This document shows positions 28,324 to 36,579 of a stretch of DNA of 64,000 nt, piece by piece; the first letter of the stretch is position 1; every line of letters starts with the position of its first letter. Below the pieces are notes generated by a model that had not been told where the DNA came from, searched no databases, and saw nothing but the letters and a program-made list of their open reading frames with translations. The stretch is from Gallaecimonas pentaromativorans (GTDB lineage Bacteria > Pseudomonadota > Gammaproteobacteria > Enterobacterales > Gallaecimonadaceae). The stretch covers positions 434,001 through 498,000 of the forward strand of contig NZ_RJUL01000002.1 of NCBI RefSeq assembly GCF_003751625.1, in the 5' to 3' direction. Made by a program: the position numbers and the translations under genes.

Positions 28324-28413
28324 ATGAAAAAGTTCTGGCAGGCAGCAGCGCTCATTATCATCACCCTGGTGATGCTGGCCCTTTATTACTACACCAGCGA
28401 GTTAGGGCTTTAA
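28324..28413 (+). CDS. 29-residue single-pass membrane peptide
   Basis: The short ORF encodes a basic start (MKKFWQ), one hydrophobic helix (about residues 7-23) and a polar end (TSELGL). AGGA lies 8 nt before the ATG, and the stop codon abuts a strong intrinsic terminator. It begins 60 nt after the response regulator stop, so it probably shares its transcript. Small hydrophobic proteins often modulate kinases or transporters. Placing it in this circuit is inference. Confidence 0.6.
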   Translation: MKKFWQAAALIIITLVMLALYYYTSELGL

Positions 28414-28439
28414 AAAGGCGGCCACAGGCCGCCTTTTTT
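28412..28439. terminator. Bidirectional terminator between the peptide gene and uvrB
   Basis: The stem GGCGGCC / GGCCGCC with an ACA loop, A5 before it and T6 after it. It serves the small-peptide transcript and the convergent uvrB gene. Confidence 0.92.
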
Positions 28440-30450
28440 ACAATGCTTTAAGCTGCTCGTTCATGGTGGTTAATTGGTCGCGCAGGCGCGCTGCCTCTTC
28501 GAATTCCAGGTTCTGGGCGTGCTGGTACATCTGCTTCTCGATTTTTTCCATCTCGCTGGCCAGGGTTTTGGCGTCCAGATGCAAAGGAGCGCTGTCTTGG
28601 CGGCCCTTGCCTTTCCCTTTGCCCTTGCCGTCGCTGTCGTTCTTGTCGCCCAGTTGCAGGATATCGGCAATTTTCTTGTTGAGCGCCTTGGGCACGATGC
28701 CGTTTTCGAGGTTGAAGGCTTCTTGTTTTTCCCGCCGTCGCGCCGTTTCATCCATGGCCCGCTGCATGGAGCCGGTGATTTTATCGGCATAAAGGATGGC
28801 GCGGCCGTTAAGGTTACGGGCGGCCCGGCCTATGGTCTGGATAAGGGAGCGGTCGGAGCGCAGGAAGCCTTCTTTGTCGGCATCGAAAATGGCCACCAGA
28901 GACACCTCGGGCATATCCAGGCCCTCGCGCAGCAAGTTAATGCCCACCAGCACGTCAAATTCGCCAAGGCGCAGGTCACGGATGATCTCTACCCGCTCTA
29001 CCGTGTCCACATCCGAGTGCAGGTAACGGACCCGCACCCCGTGCTCGTTTAAGTACTCGGTGAGATCTTCGGCCATTTTTTTGGTGAGGGTAGTAATAAG
29101 CACCCGTTCGTTGACCTCCACCCGCTTGCCAATTTCCGACAACACGTCGTCCACCTGGGTGCCTACCGGGCGCACTTCCACCACCGGGTCTAAAAGACCG
29201 GTGGGGCGCACCACCTGCTCGGCGATTTCGCCGGCCGAGCGCTCCAGCTCGTATTTGCCGGGGGTGGCAGAGACATACACCGTTTGCGGCGCTATGGCTT
29301 CAAACTCGTCGAATTTCAGCGGCCGGTTATCCAGGGCCGAGGGCAGGCGAAAACCATATTCCACCAGGGTTTCTTTGCGGGAACGGTCCCCTTTGTACAT
29401 GGCGCCAATTTGCGACACCGTGACGTGGGACTCGTCGATGATCATCAAGCCGTCTGGCGGCAGGTAATCGAGCAGGGTCGGCGGCGGCTCGCCGGGGTTA
29501 CGGCCAGAGAGATAGCGCGAGTAGTTCTCGATGCCCGAGCAATAACCCAGCTCCACCATCATCTCGATATCGAACTGGGTGCGCTGGGCCAGGCGCTGCT
29601 CTTCCACCAGTTTGCTGTTGCTGCGAAGATCCTCAAGGCGGCCTTTAAGCTCCACCTTGATGCTCTCTACCGCTTCGAGCACCTTCTCCCGAGGGGTCAC
29701 GTAGTGGGTCTTGGGGTAGATGGTGATGCGGCCAAGGCCGCTTCTGAGCACCTGGCCGGTGAGCGGGTCAAAGGTGCTGATGCGCTCCACTTCGTCGTCA
29801 AAAAGCTCGATGCGCACAGCTTCTTCGTCGCTCTCGGCCGGGTGGATGTCAATCACCTCGCCACGCACCCGGTAGGTGCCACGGCTAAACGCCACTTCGT
29901 TGCGGGTGTATTGAAGCTCGGCCAGCCGGCGCAGCATGGCGCGCTGGTCGATGATGTCGCCCTGGCGAATGTGCAGCATCATCGACAAATAGCTTTGCGG
30001 GTCGCCAAGGCCGTAGATGGCCGATACCGAGGCGACGATCACCACGTCGCGCCGCTCCATCAAGGCCTTGGTGGCCGACAGGCGCATCTGCTCGATATGG
30101 TCGTTGATGGAGGCGTCCTTCTCGATAAAGGTGTCGGACGCCGGCACATAGGCCTCGGGCTGGTAGTAGTCGTAGTAGGAGACGAAGTATTCCACGGCGT
30201 TTTCCGGGAAGAATTCTTTCATCTCGCCATAAAGCTGGGCGGCCAGGGTCTTGTTGGGGGCCATGACGATGGTGGGCCGGCCCAATTTGGCAATGACATT
30301 GGCCATGGTGAAGGTCTTACCGGAGCCCGTTACCCCCAACAGCGTCTGGTGGGCCAGGCCCGCTTCCAGGCCGTCTACCAGTTGGGCAATGGCGGTGGGC
30401 TGGTCACCGGCCGGTTGGTAGGCCGAATGCAGGATAAAGTCTTTGCTCAT
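28438..30450 (-). CDS. uvrB: Excinuclease ABC subunit B
   Basis: A 670-residue DNA damage-recognition helicase of nucleotide excision repair, which acts with UvrA and UvrC. Walker A GVTGSGKT is at residues 39-46, the DNA-inserting beta-hairpin is the [12 protein letters not shown] segment near residue 92, and the DEAD-like box is IDESH near residue 340. A C-terminal UVR domain ([21 protein letters not shown] region) contacts UvrC. The length equals E. coli UvrB to within a few residues. Its start overlaps the stop of the MATE gene by 4 nt, so readthrough from that gene is likely. Confidence 0.97.
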   Translation of the reverse strand: MSKDFILHSAYQPAGDQPTAIAQLVDGLEAGLAHQTLLGVTGSGKTFTMANVIAKLGRPTIVMAPNKTLAAQLYGEMKEFFPENAVEYFVSYYDYYQPEAYVPASDTFIEKDASINDHIEQMRLSATKALMERRDVVIVASVSAIYGLGDPQSYLSMMLHIRQGDIIDQRAMLRRLAELQYTRNEVAFSRGTYRVRGEVIDIHPAESDEEAVRIELFDDEVERISTFDPLTGQVLRSGLGRITIYPKTHYVTPREKVLEAVESIKVELKGRLEDLRSNSKLVEEQRLAQRTQFDIEMMVELGYCSGIENYSRYLSGRNPGEPPPTLLDYLPPDGLMIIDESHVTVSQIGAMYKGDRSRKETLVEYGFRLPSALDNRPLKFDEFEAIAPQTVYVSATPGKYELERSAGEIAEQVVRPTGLLDPVVEVRPVGTQVDDVLSEIGKRVEVNERVLITTLTKKMAEDLTEYLNEHGVRVRYLHSDVDTVERVEIIRDLRLGEFDVLVGINLLREGLDMPEVSLVAIFDADKEGFLRSDRSLIQTIGRAARNLNGRAILYADKITGSMQRAMDETARRREKQEAFNLENGIVPKALNKKIADILQLGDKNDSDGKGKGKGKGRQDSAPLHLDAKTLASEMEKIEKQMYQHAQNLEFEEAARLRDQLTTMNEQLKAL

Positions 30451-31772
30451 GCCGTCTCCTTGGTAAACCAGCGATAGGCGATGGTCGCGCTAATCAGATT
30501 GGCCAGCACCACCCCGGCGAAAAATCCCGGCAGGCCGAGAAAATGCCCGCCAAGCCAAGCCAACGGCACGGCGGCGGCAAAAAAGCGCAGCACCGACATG
30601 GTCAGCGCCTTGGCCGGGCGATGAATGGCATTAAAAGACGAATTGGTGAGGATAACCACCCCTTGCAGGCCGTAGCCCAGGGGGACGATGAAAATAAAAA
30701 GTCGAATATATTCAGCCACCTTGGGGTCTTTACCAAAGACCCAACTGATGGGGAAGGCCAGTACCAGCAGCGCCACATAAAACAGGCCCTGCCAGCCCAG
30801 CACAAAGCGCACCACCCCTTTGTAGGCGCTTCGCACCCTTTCGAGCTGCCCGGCGCCCATGTTTTGACTGATAAAGGGCGGCAAGCTCATGGACAGCGCC
30901 AGCACCACCAGGGTAGAGAGGGATTCAAGCCGTGAGCCAACCCCATAGGCCGCCACGGCTGCCGGGCCAAACTGGGCCACCATGGCGGTAAGGGCGGCCA
31001 TGGCAAGCGGGGTCATCATATTGGCGCCAGCCGCTGGCAAGCCAATCACCAGCAAGGAGCGCCAGTGGCGCACCATGGCGAGCCCTGGCAGACAAAACTG
31101 CGCCAGCTGCCGCTTATACAGCATAAACAGCACCCCAACCGAGCCGCCCAGCCAAGCCAGCACCGTGGCCAGCGCCGCGCCGGCCAGCTCCATGCGCGGA
31201 AAAGGCCCCAGGCCAAAAATAAGCACCGGGTCCATGACCGCATTGATAATGCCGCCAAGCACCATAAAGCGGCTGGGGGTGACGGTATCGCCATTGGCGC
31301 GCATCACGGCGTTGGCGATCATCGGGATGGCCAGCATCGGGCTGCCGGCAAACCACACGTTCATATACTGGGCAATCAGCTTTTGCTGCTCGGCACTGGC
31401 GCCAAGGGCCGAGAAGATGGGGTCTTGCAGCAGCCAGGCCAGTATCGCCAGCACCGCCACCAGCAGCACCCCCAACCAGATGGCGGCATTGCCTTGCTCT
31501 TTGGCCTGCTCGGCGCAGCGCCGCCCCAGGGCATGGCCGATAACCGCAGAGGTGCCAATCCCCAGACCAATGGTGAGGCTGATAAGGAAAAAACTCACCG
31601 GAAAGGTAAAACTGATGGCAGCCAGCGGGTGGGTGCCAAGACGACTGACAAAAAGGGTATCGACCAGGTTGAAAGTCATCATGGTCGCCATCCCCCACAT
31701 CAGGGAGACGGTCATCTGCTTGAGGGTACTGTTGATGTCCCCGGCCAGCAGATCGTGTGCAGCGCGCGCCAT
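30447..31772 (-). CDS. MATE-family multidrug efflux transporter
   Basis: A 441-residue inner-membrane antiporter with 12 predicted helices in two pseudo-symmetric halves. The first half opens with [21 protein letters not shown], typical of the DinF/NorM superfamily. Such proteins export cationic drugs with Na+ or H+. It is coupled by a 4-nt overlap to uvrB downstream, an unusual pairing that might allow co-induction with DNA damage; no LexA box was recognised in the leader. A 19-bp palindrome lies about 200 bp upstream. Confidence 0.9.
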   Translation of the reverse strand: MARAAHDLLAGDINSTLKQMTVSLMWGMATMMTFNLVDTLFVSRLGTHPLAAISFTFPVSFFLISLTIGLGIGTSAVIGHALGRRCAEQAKEQGNAAIWLGVLLVAVLAILAWLLQDPIFSALGASAEQQKLIAQYMNVWFAGSPMLAIPMIANAVMRANGDTVTPSRFMVLGGIINAVMDPVLIFGLGPFPRMELAGAALATVLAWLGGSVGVLFMLYKRQLAQFCLPGLAMVRHWRSLLVIGLPAAGANMMTPLAMAALTAMVAQFGPAAVAAYGVGSRLESLSTLVVLALSMSLPPFISQNMGAGQLERVRSAYKGVVRFVLGWQGLFYVALLVLAFPISWVFGKDPKVAEYIRLFIFIVPLGYGLQGVVILTNSSFNAIHRPAKALTMSVLRFFAAAVPLAWLGGHFLGLPGFFAGVVLANLISATIAYRWFTKETA

Positions 31773-31969
31773 GAATGAAAATCCAGACAGAAATAAATGA
31801 AAGCGGCCAGTTTACGCCCCCGAGCCGAAAACGACCATGTTTTCTGCCTTTTTCCCACTCACCTCTTGCCAGGCTCAGGCCAAGCCGTTATCTTACGCGC
31901 CCCCACGGGCATTTCCCTCCTGGCCCGGCCTATTTCGGCAAGTTAATTCACACCTTGAATATCCTATTA

Positions 31970-31988
31970 CAGCTTTGTCACAAAGCTG
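31970..31988. promoter_or_regulatory. 19-bp palindrome, candidate operator
   Basis: CAGCTTTGTCACAAAGCTG has 9-bp perfect arms around a central C. Its size and symmetry fit a TetR- or MarR-type operator, and the only gene it could serve leftward is the MATE exporter. No T-tract follows, so it is not a terminator. Confidence 0.4.
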
Positions 31989-32130
31989 AAAGCGCCCGAC
32001 TGTAAGAAAATTACTTACCTTTTAACCATTTGATTTATAAGCAATAAACACCTGAACGGCGATAGCGCTTTTTTTTCGCAAATTCCAGGCGAAGCCGCGC
32101 CAAGTGTGGCTCTTGCGCCTTTCCCCACAG

Positions 32131-32157
32131 AGTTATCCACAGAAAAAGTGGATAACT
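32131..32157. other. Inverted DnaA-box-like repeat
   Basis: Ten-bp arms AGTTATCCAC and GTGGATAACT flank a 7-nt A-rich spacer. The left arm with its next base contains TTATCCACA, a perfect DnaA box; the opposed copy matches 8 of 9. It could bind DnaA or form a hairpin. Confidence 0.4.
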
Positions 32158-32336
32158 TAAGCCAGCCCTTACCGGCTCTGGCGTGAGGACGGATCAGTCA
32201 TTTATTTGCGGTTTAAAGTAACGAAAGCAACTGATCGCCCCCGCCCCGTCGATGGCTGAAAAAACGCACTTTTGGTCAATGGGCCGTCATCTTGCCCAAA
32301 AGGCAAGCAATCGGACTTTTCTGGGTATCATTAGTG

Positions 32337-32365
32337 TTGACAGCCCCAGAGGCCGTGGATAACAT
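32337..32365 (+). promoter_or_regulatory. Promoter of the tRNA-Asn cluster
   Basis: TTGACA at 32337-32342, a 17-nt spacer and TAACAT at 32360-32365, followed by a GC-rich discriminator just before the first tRNA. This layout is typical of stringently controlled stable-RNA promoters. Confidence 0.65.
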
Positions 32366-32378
32366 TCGCCACCGTTGC

Positions 32379-32454
32379 TCCCCCGTAGTTCAGTCGGTAG
32401 AACGGCGGACTGTTAATCCGTATGTCACTGGTTCAAGTCCAGTCGGGGGAGCCA
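32379..32454 (+). tRNA. tRNA-Asn(GUU), copy 1
   Basis: A 76-nt cloverleaf with acceptor strands TCCCCCG / CGGGGGA, anticodon GTT in CGGACTGTTAATCCG, T-loop TTCAAGT and an encoded CCA end. It closely follows E. coli tRNA-Asn. It is the promoter-proximal copy. Confidence 0.97.
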
Positions 32455-32510
32455 GTTTAAAACGACATGGCGCCTGGCGCGGTGTCAGCCCCTAGGGCAA
32501 CACAATTTAT

Positions 32511-32586
32511 TCCCTCGTAGTTCAGTCGGTAGAACGGCGGACTGTTAATCCGTATGTCACTGGTTCAAGTCCAGTCGAGGGAGCCA
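32511..32586 (+). tRNA. tRNA-Asn(GUU), copy 2
   Basis: Same length and body as copy 1. The acceptor stem differs by a paired change (TCCCTCG / CGAGGGA), so both strands co-vary and the gene looks functional. The CCA is encoded. It is preceded by ACAATTTAT, also found before copy 3. Confidence 0.97.
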
Positions 32587-32641
32587 AACAAGAAGTGCTT
32601 TCAACCTTTGGTTGACCCCCAGCAAAGCCAGCTTAGCGCTG

Positions 32642-32688
32642 ATGTCACTGACCTGGGCGGCCCCGTACCAGTCCAGTCGAGGGAGCCA
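32642..32688 (+). repeat. tRNA-Asn 3'-end remnant in the spacer between copies 2 and 3
   Basis: Forty-seven nt that match the end of tRNA-Asn from the variable loop to CCA, but with 14 extra nt splitting the T-stem after ATGTCACTG. It carries the GAGGGAGCCA end of copy 2. It has no 5' half, so it is not a tRNA. It is the same element that is amplified downstream of copy 3. Confidence 0.85.
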
Positions 32689-32728
32689 AATCACCGCCAC
32701 GGCGGTTCGCACAAGCGAGACAATTTAT

Positions 32729-32804
32729 TCCCCCGTAGTTCAGTCGGTAGAACGGCGGACTGTTAATCCGTATGTCACTGGTTCAAGTCCAGTCGGGGGA
32801 GCCA
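32729..32804 (+). tRNA. tRNA-Asn(GUU), copy 3
   Basis: A 76-nt tRNA identical in sequence to copy 1, including the TCCCCCG / CGGGGGA acceptor and the encoded CCA. It is directly followed by an intrinsic terminator and then by the 133-bp repeat array. Confidence 0.97.
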
Positions 32805-33430
32805 CTTTAAAAAGGCCAGCATCAGCTGGCCTTTTTCTTTTTCTGATGTTGATATGCGAAATCCCAAGGCACGGGGCCTGCCTCGCAGGCCATGTCACTG
32901 ACCTCGGCGGCCCCGTACAAGTCCAGTCGGGGGAGCCACTTTAAAAAGGCCAGCATCAGCTGGCCTTTTCTTTTTCTGATGTTGATATGCGAAATCCCAA
33001 GGCACGGGGCCTGCCTCGCAGGCCATGTCACTGACCTCGGCGGCCCCGTACAAGTCCAGTCGGGGGAGCCACTTTAAAAAGGCCAGCATCAGTTGGCCTT
33101 TTCTTTTTCTGACGTTGATATGCGAAATCCCAAGGCACGGGGCCTGCCTCGCAGGCCATGCCACTGACCTGGGCGGCCCCGTTCAAGTCCAGTCGAGGGA
33201 GCCAACACTAAAAGGCCAGCATCAGCTGGCCTTTTCTTTTTCTGACGTTGATATGCGAAATCCCAAGGCACGGGGCCTGCCTCGCAGGCCATGTCACTGA
33301 CCTCGGCGGCCCCGTTCAAGTCCAGTCGGGGGAGCCAACACTAAAAGGCCAGCATCAGCTGGCCTTTTCTTTTCCTGTTTTGATAGCTGAGTCCCCAGGC
33401 ACCAGGCTGCATGGCCAGTCGAGGAACCCC
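32805..33430 (+). repeat. Tandem array of 133-bp units: terminator plus tRNA-Asn 3' end
   Basis: Four full units end at 32938, 33071, 33204 and 33337 (periods 134, 133, 133, 133 bp), with a decayed fifth to about 33430. Each unit has a GGCCAGC-ATCA-GCTGGCC terminator hairpin with a T-tract, a nearly invariant spacer, a GGCCTGC-CTC-GCAGGCC hairpin, and a 47-nt copy of the tRNA-Asn 3' end carrying a 14-nt insertion in the T-stem. The layout resembles the tRNA-Tyr (tyrT) repeats of E. coli, which give rise to rtT RNA. Unit 3 has a G-U pair in the terminator stem (GTTGGCC), so pairing is retained. Confidence 0.92.
32809..32836 (+). terminator. First terminator after the tRNA cluster
   Basis: GGCCAGC (32814-32820), ATCA loop, GCTGGCC (32825-32831), T5, preceded by A5. 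Near-identical terminators recur in every unit of the array at 32943-32969, 33076-33102, 33210-33235 and 33343-33368. Confidence 0.9.
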
Positions 33431-33736
33431 TTCCCGGCCCGGCTCACGTTTTTTAGCAGGTCACATCGTTATTAAAGCCAGGCACGCTTTCTCAAGCGCA
33501 GCCAGGGGCCGCCGATACGCAGCTGGCGCAACACCGCCAGACTTTCTTAAAAAGGCCTTATTTCCCTGAGCCGACGCCAATATAAGAAATTTGGCTTATT
33601 GCCAGCGGTCTTCGTCGCCTTTTTCAAAGCCTGTCATGGAAATGCCAGGGGTTATGGTTTAGATCTGGTGTCAGGCTGTTTTGGTTTAAAATTCAACAGC
33701 TACCGTCCGAGCGCCCAGTGGAGGGGAATTAAAACA
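33431..33736. other. Region upstream of the CsrD-like gene
   Basis: About 300 bp with no supportable gene. The reading frame of the CsrD-like protein stays open to 33599, but the ATG at 33737 has a far better ribosome site (GGAGGGGA). No clear promoter could be picked out. Confidence 0.5.
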
Positions 33737-35596
33737 ATGAAACCCGGTGCAGCTTCTGCCTCCTCATTGCTTATCTTAACTTTTGTCGCCTGGCTGCTGA
33801 TGACCCTCAGCCTGGTGATGATTGGCCGTGCCCAATTGGCCGAGCAACAGCAACTAGCGGTGCAAAGTGCCATTGCCTGGCAACAGCAACCCGATTCCCC
33901 GGCGCCGCCAGACTGGCTACAATGGCAGCGCCCCGGCACCCAACCACAAGCTCGCGCCCCTCGCCACGGCACCTTGGCCGCTTCCGTTATGGGCGTCTTG
34001 CTGGGGGCGAAGGAGCAGCAACTTGGCCCCCTGCGCTGGCGCCTGGACAGCTCCGCCCTTTATGCCCAGATTGAGATAGCGCTGCTGCTGGCACTGCTTA
34101 TTCCCCTGGCCGGTGGCGTGCTCGTCTACCTCATTAGAAAACGCATCCTTGAGCGCCTGAAGATCGTTGACCAAGAGCTAAGCCAACTCATCGACCACTT
34201 GGACGAAGGTGAAGAGCTGCCCGGCAGCATCTCGGTGGATGCCTTTAACGGCACCCTTGCCGCCATTGCCGAAGCCCGCGCCCGGGTATTGCAGCAAAGC
34301 GCCGAGCAGCAGCGGGTTATCAAGGCCTTAAGCCAGCAGGTGCTGAGCGACCCTCTTACCACCCTGCCCAACCGCCGCGCCTTTAACGACCAATTAGGCC
34401 GCGAGCTTGCCAACAAAAACGCCGTTGGCCTGCTGCTTATTCGCGCCACTGCCTTGAGAGCCATCAACGACGAAGACGGCTACAGCGCCGGCGACCAATA
34501 CCTGCGCGACCTCGCCCAGATCTTAAAGCGCCAGTCAGGCAAAAAGCTGGCGTGCCGCAGCTATCGCCTTTCGGGCAGCGACTTTATGGTGCTGGTTGCC
34601 ACCGGCGAGCTGGGCGAGTTGGACCAGTTTGCCCAGCACCTGATGGCGGAGCTGATGTCCCTTCGCAATCAGTCCAAAGAACAGATGCCCGCCTATATTG
34701 GCGGCGCCCTGGTTAAAGACACCACCTTAACCGCCGCCCTGTCCCTGGCCGACACCACCTTGTCGCTGGCCATGGCCCAGGGCCAGCCGGGCTGGCATGT
34801 GGACGCCGGCCTTGGCCCCAATAAATCCCTTGAGCAGCGCACCCAGCAGCAATGGCGCGACCATATCCAATACCTGCTGACCGGCCAGGGCCTGACCTTG
34901 CTGGCCCAGCCCATTCAGGGGGTTAACCGCAACGAGGTGCACTACACCGAAATTCTGGCCCGCTGCCACGACAAAGACGGCCGGCTGCTACCCACCGCCT
35001 CAGTAATGGCCATGGCCGAGCGCCTGGGGCTTATCCAGCAACTGGACAAACTGGTGATGGAAAGCGCGCTCAAGGAGCTGGTAGGCAAACCTCTTGGCCG
35101 CTCCATGTACGCCATCAACCTCAACGCCCTGACGGTGCAAGATCCACACTTTGTGATTTGGCTGGAGCGCAAGCTGCTGGCCCACCCCGAGCTTGCCCGT
35201 CACCTGGTGTTTGAGGTGCCGGAAGCCGGGCTTATCCGCCAGGTGGGCGCCAGCCAGCGCTTTATCGAGCTGCTGCACAAGATGGCGTGCCGCATCACCA
35301 TCGAGCGTTTCGGCACCGGCCTTGGCGCCATTCGCTTCTTCAAGGCCCTGAAACCTGACTTTGTGAAGGTGGACGCGGCGCTCAGCCGCGCCATCGATCA
35401 GGACAAAGACGGCCAATATTACCTGCGTATCTTGGTGGACATCGCCCACCGCCTGGGGGTCAAGGTGCTGGCCGAGAACGTGGAGAACGCCGAAGAGCGC
35501 ATGGTGCTGACCGACCTTCGCCTCGATGGGCTGCAAGGTTATTACCTGGCAAGACCGGTACCCTTCGGGCCCTCGGCCCTGACCATGAACCCATAA
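33737..35596 (+). CDS. csrD: Degenerate GGDEF-EAL regulator, CsrD/MshH-like
   Basis: A 619-residue inner-membrane protein with helices near residues 10-30 and 114-134, a HAMP-like linker, and GGDEF and EAL domains. Both active sites are degraded: SGSDF (279-283) replaces GGDEF, EIL (405) replaces EAL, and ERFGTG replaces DDFGTG. NLNAL, FEVPE, FVKVD and AENVEN remain. It therefore probably neither makes nor cleaves c-di-GMP. The topology and double degeneracy match CsrD (MshH in Vibrio and Shewanella), which promotes RNase E turnover of the CsrB/C RNAs. The usual msh neighbours are absent, so the name is probable rather than certain. Confidence 0.75.
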   Translation: MKPGAASASSLLILTFVAWLLMTLSLVMIGRAQLAEQQQLAVQSAIAWQQQPDSPAPPDWLQWQRPGTQPQARAPRHGTLAASVMGVLLGAKEQQLGPLRWRLDSSALYAQIEIALLLALLIPLAGGVLVYLIRKRILERLKIVDQELSQLIDHLDEGEELPGSISVDAFNGTLAAIAEARARVLQQSAEQQRVIKALSQQVLSDPLTTLPNRRAFNDQLGRELANKNAVGLLLIRATALRAINDEDGYSAGDQYLRDLAQILKRQSGKKLACRSYRLSGSDFMVLVATGELGELDQFAQHLMAELMSLRNQSKEQMPAYIGGALVKDTTLTAALSLADTTLSLAMAQGQPGWHVDAGLGPNKSLEQRTQQQWRDHIQYLLTGQGLTLLAQPIQGVNRNEVHYTEILARCHDKDGRLLPTASVMAMAERLGLIQQLDKLVMESALKELVGKPLGRSMYAINLNALTVQDPHFVIWLERKLLAHPELARHLVFEVPEAGLIRQVGASQRFIELLHKMACRITIERFGTGLGAIRFFKALKPDFVKVDAALSRAIDQDKDGQYYLRILVDIAHRLGVKVLAENVENAEERMVLTDLRLDGLQGYYLARPVPFGPSALTMNP

Positions 35597-35624
35597 AAAA
35601 CGCCGCATCATGCGGCGTTTTTTT
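35595..35624. terminator. Bidirectional terminator
   Basis: A CGCCGCAT / ATGCGGCG stem with A6 and T7 flanks, between the convergent CsrD-like and EamA genes. The EamA stop codon (35608-35610 on the minus strand) falls at the tip of the hairpin. Confidence 0.92.
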
Positions 35625-36486
35625 CATCCCTCGCTGCTCCCTGCTGGCTCACCATCACCCCCAGCAGCACCAGGCTACTAGCCAGCAGTTGGCTGGGGCT
35701 AAGCCGCTCATCAAGTAGCACCATGGCCATCACCAGTGAAAAGAGCGGGATCAGGTTCACAAACACCGCCACCCTAGCCGCCGGGAGCCTGGCCATGGCG
35801 AAGTTGTACAGCCCATAGGCCCCAAGGGTGACCCCCAGCCCCAGATACAGCATGGACAACAGGGCCTGGCTGCTAAGCCCGCTCGGCACCGGGGCGCTCA
35901 AAAGCGCCATCGGCAGGAAAAACAGTGAACCGCTGATGGCCTGGATGGCGGTCAGCCACAGCGGCGAGTACCGGTCGGAGAGCTTTTTCAGCGACAGCGA
36001 ATAGATGGCGGCGCAGACCATGGCGGCAAATTCCAGGCTATTGCCCAGCAGCGGATTGGGCGCATCGGCCGACACAGTGCCGGCCGCGCTCAGCCACAAC
36101 ACCCCCACCAGAGCCATGGCGAGCCCCAGCCACAGCCGTGGCGAGGCCTTTTCTTTTAACACCAACACCGCGCCGCCAACGGTAAGAAGCGGCAGCACCG
36201 CGGTGACCATGCCGGCCTGGCCGGCCGAGGTATATAAAAGGGCTTTGGCTTCAAACACGAAATACAGGCAAGGCTCGGCCAGCGACATAGCCGCAAACAG
36301 GCGCCAATCACCTTTTTGGTAATGGGCTTTGCCCCAGAACCGCTTCATGGCCAGCAGCGCAATGGCAGCAATCCACATCCTCGCGCAAATCACCCACAGT
36401 GGTGATACCTCCACAAACACCACCTTGAGCACCACAAAGGTGCTGGCCCACAAGGCCATGGCCAGGACCAGGGCAACTAACGGCAT
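35608..36486 (-). CDS. EamA-family (DMT) transporter
   Basis: A 292-residue inner-membrane protein with ten predicted helices in two EamA repeats (RhaT/YdcZ-like drug/metabolite transporters). The first repeat opens with LALAMALWASTFVVLKV-like sequence and the second with AAIYSLSLKKLSDR near residue 150. Substrates of this group are metabolites or amino acids and cannot be read here. I chose the ATG at 36486; a longer frame to 36531 begins with non-membrane sequence. Confidence 0.88.
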   Translation of the reverse strand: MPLVALVLAMALWASTFVVLKVVFVEVSPLWVICARMWIAAIALLAMKRFWGKAHYQKGDWRLFAAMSLAEPCLYFVFEAKALLYTSAGQAGMVTAVLPLLTVGGAVLVLKEKASPRLWLGLAMALVGVLWLSAAGTVSADAPNPLLGNSLEFAAMVCAAIYSLSLKKLSDRYSPLWLTAIQAISGSLFFLPMALLSAPVPSGLSSQALLSMLYLGLGVTLGAYGLYNFAMARLPAARVAVFVNLIPLFSLVMAMVLLDERLSPSQLLASSLVLLGVMVSQQGAARDEKNAA

Positions 36487-36579
36487 AAAGACCCCACAGA
36501 CTCCCCTGTTGTTTAGGGGAGGACAAAACACGATAATAACCCGCTGATTCTACTTTGGCCGAAGGGGACCAAGCCACCC

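Larger units (their letters stand above)
31773..32378. other. Intergenic region between the MATE gene and the tRNA-Asn cluster
   Basis: This 606-bp stretch has no supportable gene. It holds two palindromes described separately (31970-31988 and 32131-32157) and the tRNA promoter at its right end. The rest, including AT-rich 31990-32080, shows nothing I can name. Confidence 0.6.

Noticed and set aside
32131..32157. Chromosomal replication origin
   Set aside because: There is only one box pair, no AT-rich unwinding element with further boxes, and no dnaA, dnaN, gidA or rnpA nearby.
32805..33430. CRISPR array
   Set aside because: The units are contiguous 133-bp repeats without unique spacers, they contain tRNA sequence and terminators, and no cas genes are present.
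32612..33475. Overlapping ORFs through the tRNA-Asn repeat array, as a Tpr-like repeated protein
   Set aside because: The unit length of 133-134 bp is not a multiple of three, so the frame changes at every unit. No ribosome site precedes the ORFs, and the conserved features are RNA hairpins.
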